A stretch of DNA of 41,142 bases from Geobacter sp. UBA6151 (GTDB lineage: Bacteria > Desulfobacterota > Desulfuromonadia > Geobacterales > Pseudopelobacteraceae): contig DIUT01000028.1 of NCBI GenBank assembly GCA_002423105.1, positions 1 through 41,142 of the forward strand. The letters are read 5' to 3'. Positions 14,330 to 21,270 of the stretch are shown here, one piece after another. The translations under genes were made by a program, and so were the position numbers. Under the pieces are notes generated by a model. That model ran no database searches. It was not told the origin of the DNA and saw nothing but the letters and a program-made list of their open reading frames with translations. Position 1 is the stretch's first letter. The number at the start of each line of letters is the position of its first letter.

Positions 14330-14448
14330 CGGAGGCCGCCTTTTCCGCCATCTCGGCGTTGCCTTCGTCATCGCTTGTGCGGCGTAGCGCTGCTACGCCT
14401 CCGCGCTCTTCCTCGGCGCCACCGACCTGACGAAAAAATCAGCCTCCG
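14330..14448. repeat. Nested palindromic element between the ATP-grasp and alpha-E genes
   Basis: Three nested pairs of complementary arms: CGGAGGC (14330-14336) with GCCTCCG (14442-14448), TTCGTCA (14364-14370) with TGACGAA (14428-14434), and GGCGTAGC (14381-14388) with GCTACGCC (14392-14399) around a three-base loop. It begins one base after the ATP-grasp stop codon and is not followed by a T run, so it is not an ordinary terminator. It could be a dispersed REP-like unit or an RNA-stability element within the operon. No second copy is in this window. The remainder of the gap to 14511 holds only the AAGGA box of the next gene. Confidence 0.6.
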
Positions 14449-14511
14449 TGAAGGCAGTGATTTTGTAGTTTATAGTTTTAACCTGACGGATTCGTAAAAA
14501 GGATCAACTTT

Positions 14512-15450
14512 ATGCTAAGCAGACTAGCCGACTCAATGTACTGGATGGCTCGTTATCTCGAACGGGCCGGTGAGACCGCCCGTCTGATGGAGATCAACCT
14601 ACTCTATCTGGTGGAGGCTGAAGAGGATATGAGTGAAGAGGACAAGTGGCGTCCCATCCTGCAGATTACCTCCTCGGAACCGATGTATGAGGAATTGTTC
14701 GGCGATGTCGGCATCACTACCCCCAGGGTGGTGCAGTTCATCAGCGCCGGGCGCACCAACCCCTGCTGTATCCGCACCTGCCTGCGGCTTTTCCGGGAAA
14801 ACGCCCGCGTTGCCAGAGATCGAATTTCCAAGGAGATGTGGGAGGCGGTGAACGAGATCTGGATGGGGTTCAACGAGCGCCTGAAGGGCCCCCTTTCAGC
14901 AGAGCGTGCCAGCTCGCTGTTTGTGGAGCTGCGTAATCAGGTGGCTCGCTTCAACGGCCTCACCGCATCCACGATGATGCGAGGCGAGGCCTATGCCTTC
15001 TATGAATTGGGCGGCTGCCTGGAGCGGGCCGACATGACCTCCCGGATTCTGGATGTTAAATACCATATCATTTTGCCAGACCTTTCCATGGTGGGCTCAG
15101 CGCTTGACTACTACCAGTGGGCGGCCCTGCTCAAGTCTTTATCCGGATTTGAGGCGTTCCGCCGCAGCCACCATGCCGGTTTCATGCCTGCCGATGTGGC
15201 CGAGTTCGTAGTGCTGAACCGTGAGTTCCCCCGCTCCATCGCCTTTTCCGTGAAACGAATGGCTGAAGCCCTGGAGATCATCGGCCTGCAGGGCAAGGAA
15301 GGCACGTCCGTTGCTTTCGGCCAGCTTTCAGCCCAGGTTGACACCACTGCCCAGGAGATCTTTGCCCAGGGGCTGCACGAATACCTTGAACAGTTCGTGG
15401 AGAAGATTGGCCAGTGCCATACCGCCCTTGCCGGGGAGTTTTTCCAGTGA
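14512..15450 (+). CDS. Alpha-E domain protein (DUF403)
   Basis: A 312-residue all-helical protein beginning MLSRLADSMYWMARYLERAG, the hallmark of the alpha-E family (COG2307-like). Further signatures are ARLMEINLLYL, FLRENARVARDRIS-like spacing (here RLFRENARVARDRISKEMWE) and LGGCLERADMTSRILDVKY. The biochemical role is not established; it nearly always accompanies circularly permuted ATP-grasp and transglutaminase-like genes, and is thought to work with them in the same amide-bond system. AAGGA precedes the ATG. The next gene starts 10 bases after the stop. Confidence 0.9.
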   Translation: MLSRLADSMYWMARYLERAGETARLMEINLLYLVEAEEDMSEEDKWRPILQITSSEPMYEELFGDVGITTPRVVQFISAGRTNPCCIRTCLRLFRENARVARDRISKEMWEAVNEIWMGFNERLKGPLSAERASSLFVELRNQVARFNGLTASTMMRGEAYAFYELGGCLERADMTSRILDVKYHIILPDLSMVGSALDYYQWAALLKSLSGFEAFRRSHHAGFMPADVAEFVVLNREFPRSIAFSVKRMAEALEIIGLQGKEGTSVAFGQLSAQVDTTAQEIFAQGLHEYLEQFVEKIGQCHTALAGEFFQ

Positions 15451-15460
15451 AGGAACTATT

Positions 15461-16336
15461 ATGCGCTATCTGATCCATCACGAAACCATCCTTGACTACA
15501 CGGAACCGATCCGCGAACATCACACCGAGCTGCGTCTTGCCCCCAGGGTTGATGATCAGCAGAATCTGGTCTCCTGTGGCCTGGAGACCGAACCTGATGC
15601 CCGGCTTGCCAGCTACAGCGACTATTTCGGCAACCGGGTGGATTATTTCTGTGTGATCCCGGCCCACACCAGGCTGGTGACCCGCCTGAAGGCCGAGGTG
15701 GAGATCACCCGTTATAACCCCTTTGATTTTGAGCCCACCGTGCCGAACGTGCAGCAGCAGTGGCTGCATGAAGCCATAAAGCGAGAGCCACGCTACAACG
15801 ATTATGTACTGCATCGCAGCTTGCTTACGCCTTCGATCATGAAGCTTGCAGATCATACTGCCCGTGCTTTTCCACGGTTTGAACGGGATCAACCGGTCAT
15901 GCAGAGCCTGCTGGAACTGATGGGTTGGATTCCCACTGTCCTTGAATACAAAAGCGGCTCAACCGGCGTGCATGCCGAGTTGATCAATGCTTTGCAACAG
16001 GGAGCCGGTGTCTGCCAGGAGTTTGCCCATCTCTTTATCTCCGTTGCCCGCTCCTGGGGGGTGCCTGCCCGCTACGTCATGGGCTACCTTGATCCGGGCG
16101 ACGAGGAAGAGAAGCGGGAAGGGGCAACCCATGCCTGGGCGGAGGCGTTGGTGCCCGGCGGCGGCTGGATCGGATTTGACCCGGTGCACAACCTGCTGGC
16201 CAATGAGCGCTATATCGCTGTTGCTGTCGGCCGTGATTCTTTTGACGCCGCACCTCAACGGGGCAGTTTCAAGGGAGGTTCGGCAGGGTCGGAACCGATG
16301 GTAACGGTGCAGGTCCAGCAGATTCAACAGCAATAA
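15461..16336 (+). CDS. Transglutaminase-like cysteine peptidase/amidase
   Basis: Papain-fold transglutaminase-like protein of 291 residues with the N-terminal beta domain typical of COG1305 (MRYLIHHETILDYTEPIREH). The catalytic triad is visible: C185 in GAGVCQEFAHL, H224 in ATHAWAEAL, D240 in GFDPVHN. No signal peptide, so it acts in the cytoplasm. The open frame extends back to 15311 inside the alpha-E gene, but the ATG at 15461 is preceded by AAGGA and begins the conserved domain. With the ATP-grasp and alpha-E proteins it forms the conserved three-gene core; bacterial relatives are mostly predicted to cleave or transfer amide bonds rather than crosslink proteins. Confidence 0.9.
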   Translation: MRYLIHHETILDYTEPIREHHTELRLAPRVDDQQNLVSCGLETEPDARLASYSDYFGNRVDYFCVIPAHTRLVTRLKAEVEITRYNPFDFEPTVPNVQQQWLHEAIKREPRYNDYVLHRSLLTPSIMKLADHTARAFPRFERDQPVMQSLLELMGWIPTVLEYKSGSTGVHAELINALQQGAGVCQEFAHLFISVARSWGVPARYVMGYLDPGDEEEKREGATHAWAEALVPGGGWIGFDPVHNLLANERYIAVAVGRDSFDAAPQRGSFKGGSAGSEPMVTVQVQQIQQQ

Positions 16337-16366
16337 CCAACCCGAAAGGACAACGACGTCCCTGCC

Positions 16367-17323
16367 ATGAAAACTGAAACCTTTTACACCATAGAGATGC
16401 CCTACTGTGAACAGCTTGAGGTTCGCCGCACCATTTTCTCAGGTGGCAACGGCCCCAGGGTTGCCGTGCTGTCCGGTACTCATGGCGATGAACTTGAAGG
16501 GCTGTATGTCTGCCACCGGCTGGCAGCCTGGCTTGAGCAGTTGCAGCGGTCCAACCCTCAGGGACTGCTGGGCGCGGTAGAGCTGTATCCGGCCCTGAAC
16601 ACCCTGGGGCTTGACACCCTCACCCGCAGCCTGCCGGTGTATGAAACTGACCTGAACCGGGCTTTTCCCGGCTCACCGGGCGGCCCCTTGCCCAAGCGGC
16701 TTGCTGCTGCCATCATGGCTGCCCTTGAGGGTGCGGACCTGGTGATTGATATCCATGCCAGCAACATCTACCTGCGGGAGATCCCCCAGGTGCGAATCAA
16801 TCAGGAATTTGAAAGCCTGCTGGTGCCCATTGCTCAAAACATGAACCTGGATCTGATCTGGCTCCACAGCGCCTCTACCGTGCTTGAAACCACCGTGGCC
16901 CACAGCTTGAACAGCTGCAACATCCCCTGTCTGGTGGTGGAGATGGGGGTGGGGATGCGTATCACGCCGGAGTACTGCGACCAGTTGGTGACCGGGCTGC
17001 TTAATGTCTGGAAAGATATGGAGGTGCTGGCCGCTGACGTCGCTGTTCCGGATATTACCAACCGCCCCTACATTGCCGATGACAGCAACGTCCATTACCT
17101 CAATGCCAAGACCTCCGGCATGTTCATCCCCAACGCATCCCACTGGACCGATCTGCGTCAGGGAGAACTGCTGGGCACCATCGTGTCGCCGTTCCATGGC
17201 GCCGTACTGTCCGAAGTGCGCTCACCGGTTGACGGCATCCTCTTTACCTTGCGAGAGTATCCGCTGGTCTATGAAGGTTCCCTGATGGCACGGGTCATGG
17301 CCAGCCGGGGGAAACGGTCATGA
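16367..17323 (+). CDS. M14-type succinylglutamate desuccinylase/aspartoacylase-like protein, copy 1
   Basis: Zinc carboxypeptidase-fold hydrolase of 318 residues. Zinc-ligand motif GTHGDELEG gives H39 and E42, and H130 in DIHAS is the third ligand; DLNRAFPG (95-102) is the substrate-carboxylate region, and E192 in VVEMG is at the position of the catalytic glutamate. The C-terminal part (GTIVSPFHGAVLSEVRSPVD) is the beta-barrel-like extension of this family. Substrate is probably an N-acyl amino acid or a small peptide. It follows the transglutaminase gene by 30 bases; the nearest AAAGGA box is about 17 bases upstream of the ATG, an unusually long spacing. The stop overlaps the start of a paralogue. 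Confidence 0.87.
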   Translation: MKTETFYTIEMPYCEQLEVRRTIFSGGNGPRVAVLSGTHGDELEGLYVCHRLAAWLEQLQRSNPQGLLGAVELYPALNTLGLDTLTRSLPVYETDLNRAFPGSPGGPLPKRLAAAIMAALEGADLVIDIHASNIYLREIPQVRINQEFESLLVPIAQNMNLDLIWLHSASTVLETTVAHSLNSCNIPCLVVEMGVGMRITPEYCDQLVTGLLNVWKDMEVLAADVAVPDITNRPYIADDSNVHYLNAKTSGMFIPNASHWTDLRQGELLGTIVSPFHGAVLSEVRSPVDGILFTLREYPLVYEGSLMARVMASRGKRS

Positions 17324-18264
17324 AACGGAACTTGCTCTGCATGACTGCGCCGCTGCGTGACGGCTTCGATATCCCCTGCCATGAGCTTGGTCCTGCCGCG
17401 CACCATCCATCAGCCGCCCTGGTGGGCGGTCTGCATGGGGATGAGATCAACGGCGTCTTCATCCTCTCCCGCCTGGCCGACTTTCTGGAGGGGGTTGAAG
17501 CGGGCAATTACCCTGAACTGCGCCTGCTGAAGCGGGTCTTGATCATTCCGGCGGTCAACGTGCTGGGAGTCAACCTGCGGACTCGTACCTGGCCCTTTGA
17601 CAAGTCCGACCTGAACCGGATGTTTCCCGGCAGCACCCTTGGCGAGACTACCCAGCGGATAGCCTTTGCCGTACTGGAGGCCACCAAAAAGGCAGAGCTG
17701 CGTATCGATCTCCATACAGCAAGCAGTGACTTTGAAGAACTGCCCCAGGTGCGGCTCTACGGCCCCAGTGACGAAGAGCGCCAAAGTGCCCGGTTGTTCG
17801 GTCTTTCAGCCATCATGGAGCGCTCCATGTCGCCGGTATTCACCACCACCCTGATGTCGTCATGGAAAGTCTGGCCGGGGCAGAGCTTTCTGCTGCGGGT
17901 TGGACAGGCAGGCACGTTGCAGCTTGAGCACTGTCAGCGGGTGTTCCGGTCGCTGGTCTCTTTCCTGGGCCGCTCCGGGGTGCTGGCAGGGGTAAAGATA
18001 GCGGAAGAGGACGAAGAGAGCTGTCTCTTTACCAGTGAAAGCGCCATAAGGGTCTATGCTGAAAAGGCAGGCACCTTTGTCTCAGACCGCCAGGTGGGGC
18101 GCTGGGTGCGTGCCGGACAGGAGTTGGGCTACATCTACGACAGCTTCTCCGGCAAGATAATTGAAAAAGTGGTGGCCCCAACTGCCGGTCTTCTCACCGG
18201 CATCCGTCGTCACCCGCTGTTATTTGAAGGAGACCTTATTGTGCGGATCAACAGAAGGCTCTGA
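17320..18264 (+). CDS. M14-type succinylglutamate desuccinylase/aspartoacylase-like protein, copy 2
   Basis: Paralogue of the preceding gene, 314 residues, starting in an ATGA overlap with it, so the two are translationally coupled. Zinc ligands are kept: GGLHGDEINGV (H39, E42) and H132 in DLHTAS; DLNRMFPG is at 97-104. Aligning the stretch before EHC/EYC in both copies puts Arg193 of this protein where copy 1 has the catalytic Glu192. If that alignment holds, copy 2 is altered in catalysis or inactive and may act as a partner or binding subunit. The C terminus again carries the beta-barrel-like extension. The chemotaxis receptor gene starts 58 bases downstream. Confidence 0.85.
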   Translation: MKRNLLCMTAPLRDGFDIPCHELGPAAHHPSAALVGGLHGDEINGVFILSRLADFLEGVEAGNYPELRLLKRVLIIPAVNVLGVNLRTRTWPFDKSDLNRMFPGSTLGETTQRIAFAVLEATKKAELRIDLHTASSDFEELPQVRLYGPSDEERQSARLFGLSAIMERSMSPVFTTTLMSSWKVWPGQSFLLRVGQAGTLQLEHCQRVFRSLVSFLGRSGVLAGVKIAEEDEESCLFTSESAIRVYAEKAGTFVSDRQVGRWVRAGQELGYIYDSFSGKIIEKVVAPTAGLLTGIRRHPLLFEGDLIVRINRRL

Positions 18265-18322
18265 TTTTTGCGGCTATAAAGAATATCTGGACAACGGCGT
18301 CCGGCATTCCAGGAGGCTTACC

Positions 18323-19948
18323 ATGCGCTTTTCGTCCAGACTGTATCTACTGTTGGTAATTTTCAGCATCGGCTTTATCGTTTTCGGTTTTCTGGCCAAA
18401 AACACCAGTGACACCATCAAGGTAACCGGCCCGGTCTACACCGAGATTATCACAGATAAAGACCTGATCGCCGATATTCTTCCTCCTCCCCGCTACATCA
18501 TCGAAGCTTATCTTGTGGTATTGCAGTCCCTGGACACCTCGCTGCAGGATGCTCCTGCCGTCACTGCCGCACGGATCAAGACCCTGAAACAAGAGTATGA
18601 CGAACGCCATGAGTTCTGGACAAAGACCTTGAAACCTGGCATCAAGCGTGATTTGATGCTGGCTGAATCATACCAGCCGGCAATTCTCTTCTTTACTGAA
18701 GTTGACCAGAAGTTTCTGCCTGCCCTGGCGGCAGGGGACCACAGCACAGCCCAGGCGCTTGCCTACGGCAGCTTGAAGGAACATTACAACACCCACCGGC
18801 TGGCAATTGACAAACTGGTCAAGGTTGCCACTGATGATGGTGTCGCGAATGAAAAATCGGCTGCCAGCATTATTTCGCAACGCAACTGGCTGATGCTGGC
18901 AGTAAGCCTGATTATTCTGGCCTGCTCTGCTGCCATGGGCCTGCTGATCGTCAGGCAACTTCTTGGACGCCTGGGGGGAGAGCCTGAAGATGTGGTTGCC
19001 ATTGTGGAAAAGGTTTCAAACGGGGATCTTGCGTTGCAGGCAGGCAATGCACCAAAGCACAGCCTGATGGCCGCCATGATGCAGATGGTTGGCAATCTGC
19101 GGCAGGTGATCAGCAACACCTCCCTTGCCGCATCCGGTATAGCCGCGGCCTCCATAGAGCTTCAGGCCGCCTCGCAAGAACTTTCCCAGGCGTCGGACCA
19201 TGCCGCCCGCCAGGTTGGCGCTATCGCCACAGCCAGCGAAGAGATGGCGGCCACCAGCAACGACATCTCCCGCAACTGCGCCGGTGCAGCGGAAACATCC
19301 CACAGAAGTGCTGAGACTACCCATAAGGGTGAACAGGTGGTCAAGCTGTCCATCTCCGGCATGACCTCGCTGGCCGGACAGGTCCAGCAGGTGGCCCGCA
19401 CAGTAAGCGCCCTGGGATCCAGGTCTGACCAGATCGGCGCCATTGTGGGCACCATTGAGGATATTGCTGATCAGACCAACCTGCTGGCCCTGAACGCGGC
19501 CATTGAGGCAGCACGGGCCGGGGAACAGGGACGGGGCTTTGCTGTTGTTGCCGATGAGGTGCGGGCGCTTGCGGAACGCACCACCAAGGCAACGCGGGAA
19601 ATCGGTGAGATGATCAAGGCTATTCAATCTGAGACCCAGCAAGCGGTACAGGCCATGTCGGCAAGCGTTGCCGAGGTGGACAACGGGGTAGAGGCGGCAG
19701 AGGACTCACAGCGGGCTTTGCAGGAAATCATGGCCAGAATCGACGAGATGACAAGCCAGGTGGGCATGATTGCAACCGCAGCCGAACAGCAGACCGCAAC
19801 AACAACCGAGATTTCCGGTAACCTGCACCAGGTGACCGACACCGTGCAAAAGACGGCACGCGGTTCGGATGAAACCGCATCTGCCGCCGCAATGCTCGCC
19901 AAGCAGGCCCATGAGTTGAACGAGCTGGTAAGCCACTTCAGGCTGTAG
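18323..19948 (+). CDS. Methyl-accepting chemotaxis protein
   Basis: Inner-membrane chemoreceptor of 541 residues. TM1 is at about 7-24, a periplasmic helical sensor domain of about 165 residues follows, TM2 is at about 190-211, then a HAMP-like linker (GGEPEDVVAIVEKVSNGDLAL) and a long cytoplasmic coiled coil. The signalling tip is unmistakable: EDIADQTNLLALNAAIEAAR then GFAVVADEVRALAERT. No CheR-binding pentapeptide at the C terminus. The open frame reaches back to 18161, but ATG at 18323 has AGGAGG six bases ahead. It is the last gene before a terminator and may share the upstream transcript. Ligand unknown. Confidence 0.93.
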   Translation: MRFSSRLYLLLVIFSIGFIVFGFLAKNTSDTIKVTGPVYTEIITDKDLIADILPPPRYIIEAYLVVLQSLDTSLQDAPAVTAARIKTLKQEYDERHEFWTKTLKPGIKRDLMLAESYQPAILFFTEVDQKFLPALAAGDHSTAQALAYGSLKEHYNTHRLAIDKLVKVATDDGVANEKSAASIISQRNWLMLAVSLIILACSAAMGLLIVRQLLGRLGGEPEDVVAIVEKVSNGDLALQAGNAPKHSLMAAMMQMVGNLRQVISNTSLAASGIAAASIELQAASQELSQASDHAARQVGAIATASEEMAATSNDISRNCAGAAETSHRSAETTHKGEQVVKLSISGMTSLAGQVQQVARTVSALGSRSDQIGAIVGTIEDIADQTNLLALNAAIEAARAGEQGRGFAVVADEVRALAERTTKATREIGEMIKAIQSETQQAVQAMSASVAEVDNGVEAAEDSQRALQEIMARIDEMTSQVGMIATAAEQQTATTTEISGNLHQVTDTVQKTARGSDETASAAAMLAKQAHELNELVSHFRL

Positions 19949-19972
19949 AGCAACTGCAACAGGATATAGCTT

Positions 19973-20005
19973 GCGGGCGAAGTCAGATTGGCTTCGCCCG
20001 TTTTT
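19973..20005 (+). terminator. Intrinsic terminator after the chemoreceptor
   Basis: Nine-base-pair stem CGGGCGAAG (19974-19982) with CTTCGCCCG (19992-20000), loop of nine bases, followed by TTTTT. It is the first clear terminator downstream of the nifV promoter. The sequence from here to 20130 has no recognisable gene. Confidence 0.88.
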
Positions 20006-20132
20006 ATCTGCTCCCTTTTTTTGCAATCCAGCCTGCCCCCCATGCAGCAGCTCCGTAAAAAATTATATACAATCGCCACCATCACATCTCACAACTCACT
20101 TGTTTTAATGATATTTTTCTGTTTTTTGTAAC

Positions 20133-20149
20133 TTGGCACGGCCTATGCT
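20133..20149 (+). promoter_or_regulatory. Sigma-54 promoter of nifHDK
   Basis: TTGGCACG (20133-20140), four bases, ATGCT (20145-20149): GG and GC are exactly 10 bases apart and the -24 half is a consensus match. Initiation near 20160 gives a leader of about 140 bases before nifH. No TGT-N10-ACA element could be found upstream, so the activator is probably not a classical NifA binding at that site. Confidence 0.88.
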
Positions 20150-20191
20150 TATAGCGATACCACGGTAGTTTTGAAAAACACACATGTAGTC

Positions 20192-20240
20192 AAGGCAACG
20201 GCGCCTTCCAGTCATTCACAGTATTGGAGCGCCGTTTTTT
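20192..20240 (+). promoter_or_regulatory. nifH leader attenuator: ANTAR-type hexaloop stem overlapping a terminator
   Basis: Antiterminator candidate: AAGGC (20192-20196) pairs with GCCTT (20203-20207) around the six-base loop AACGGC, with A at loop position 1 and G at position 4, as required for ANTAR-protein targets. Terminator: AACGGCGC (20197-20204) pairs with GCGCCGTT (20229-20236), TCCA (20207-20210) with TGGA (20225-20228), followed by a T run to 20240. The terminator's 5' arm uses the loop and 3' arm of the small stem, so the two folds exclude each other. In Geobacter sulfurreducens the ANTAR protein GnfR is reported to control nitrogen-fixation genes by antitermination. A clear first stem-loop (P1) was not found; the ACGGTA loop at 20162-20167 is only a weak candidate. 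Confidence 0.75.
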
Positions 20241-20298
20241 CGTACCCCGGCACAAAAACCAAGAGGCCCACAGATTGGTGGGCGAAAGGAGCAACACC

Positions 20299-21168
20299 AT
20301 GAGACAGATCGCAATTTATGGCAAAGGCGGCATCGGCAAATCAACCACAACCCAGAACACGGTGGCAGGACTGGCTTCCCTCGGCAAGAAGGTGCTGATC
20401 GTCGGCTGCGACCCCAAGGCTGACTCAACCCGTTTGATCCTGCATGCCAAGGCACAGGCCACGGTTATGGACAAGGTTCGGGAGCTGGGGACCGTTGAAG
20501 ACCTTGAGCTGGACGATATTCTTAAAGTGGGTTACGGCGATGTGAAATGTGTTGAGTCCGGCGGACCTGAGCCCGGTGTTGGCTGTGCTGGCCGTGGTGT
20601 TATTACTGCCATCAACTTCCTTGAAGAGAACGGCGCTTACACCGAAGATCTTGACTTTGTATTCTATGATGTTCTCGGCGACGTTGTCTGCGGCGGGTTC
20701 GCCATGCCGATCCGTGAAGGCAAGGCCGAAGAGATCTATATCGTCACCTCCGGTGAAATGATGGCCATGTATGCTGCTAACAACATCGCCAAAGGTATCC
20801 TCAAGTACGCCTCCTCAGGCAAAGTGCGGCTGGCCGGCTTGATCTGTAATGCAAGGAAGACCGACAAGGAGTACGAACTGATTTCGGAACTGGCACGTCG
20901 TCTCGGAACCCAGATGATCCACTTCGTTCCCCGTGACAACCAGGTACAACGGGCCGAGCTGCGCAGGATGACGGTTATCGAGTACTCCCCTGAACATCCT
21001 CAGGCACAGGAATACCTGACACTGGCCCAGAAGATCTCTGACAACAAGATGTTGGTTGTTCCCACTCCGCTGGAGATGGAAGAGCTGGAAGAACTGCTGA
21101 TGGAGTTCGGCATTATGGAGGCAGAGGACGAGAGCGTGGTAGGTGTGGCCGAAACAGCGGCAGCGTAA
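20299..21168 (+). CDS. nifH: Nitrogenase iron protein NifH
   Basis: Dinitrogenase reductase, the ATP-driven electron donor to the MoFe protein. The 289-residue protein has the P-loop GKGGIGKST (8-16), the switch region DPKADSTR, and the two cysteines that hold the shared [4Fe-4S] cluster, C96 (GVGCAGRG) and C131 (DVVCGG). R99 corresponds to the arginine that DraT ADP-ribosylates in other diazotrophs. The frame is open from 20224, but ATG 20299 has AAAGGAG about seven bases before it and gives the standard N terminus MRQIAIYGKG. First gene of nifHDK behind a sigma-54 promoter and an attenuator leader. Confidence 0.98.
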   Translation: MRQIAIYGKGGIGKSTTTQNTVAGLASLGKKVLIVGCDPKADSTRLILHAKAQATVMDKVRELGTVEDLELDDILKVGYGDVKCVESGGPEPGVGCAGRGVITAINFLEENGAYTEDLDFVFYDVLGDVVCGGFAMPIREGKAEEIYIVTSGEMMAMYAANNIAKGILKYASSGKVRLAGLICNARKTDKEYELISELARRLGTQMIHFVPRDNQVQRAELRRMTVIEYSPEHPQAQEYLTLAQKISDNKMLVVPTPLEMEELEELLMEFGIMEAEDESVVGVAETAAA

Positions 21169-21180
21169 CAGATATGATTT

Positions 21181-21239
21181 GTAGGGGCGGCCCCGCGTGG
21201 CCGCCCGAATACAGGGCAACCACATGGGGTTGCCCCTAC
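21181..21239. repeat. GTAGGGGC-type inverted repeat, copy 2 (nifH-nifD gap)
   Basis: Fifty-nine bases starting GTAGGGGC and ending GCCCCTAC. It contains two hairpins: GGGGCGGCC/GGCCGCCC-type arms and GGGCAACC/GGTTGCCC arms. It fills most of the nifH-nifD gap, and the nifD ribosome binding site lies 13 or more bases beyond it. Same family as 648-717 and 22721-22792. In mRNA it would stabilise the 3' end of a nifH segment, which could raise NifH over NifDK. Confidence 0.85.
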
Positions 21240-21270
21240 GGATCACGAGACATCACCGAGGAGACATACT

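Noticed and set aside
14330..14448. Nested palindrome as an intrinsic terminator
   Set aside because: The stem is not followed by a T run on the plus strand, and the arms are spread over 119 bases with large internal loops.
15311..15460. Longer N terminus of the transglutaminase-like protein inside the alpha-E gene
   Set aside because: The extension is a shadow of the alpha-E reading frame; the ATG at 15461 has a Shine-Dalgarno box and starts the conserved domain.
20006..20132. NifA upstream activator site TGT-N10-ACA for nifH (and likewise 10558-10687 for nifV)
   Set aside because: All TGT triplets in both regions were checked by eye and none is followed by ACA at the right distance.
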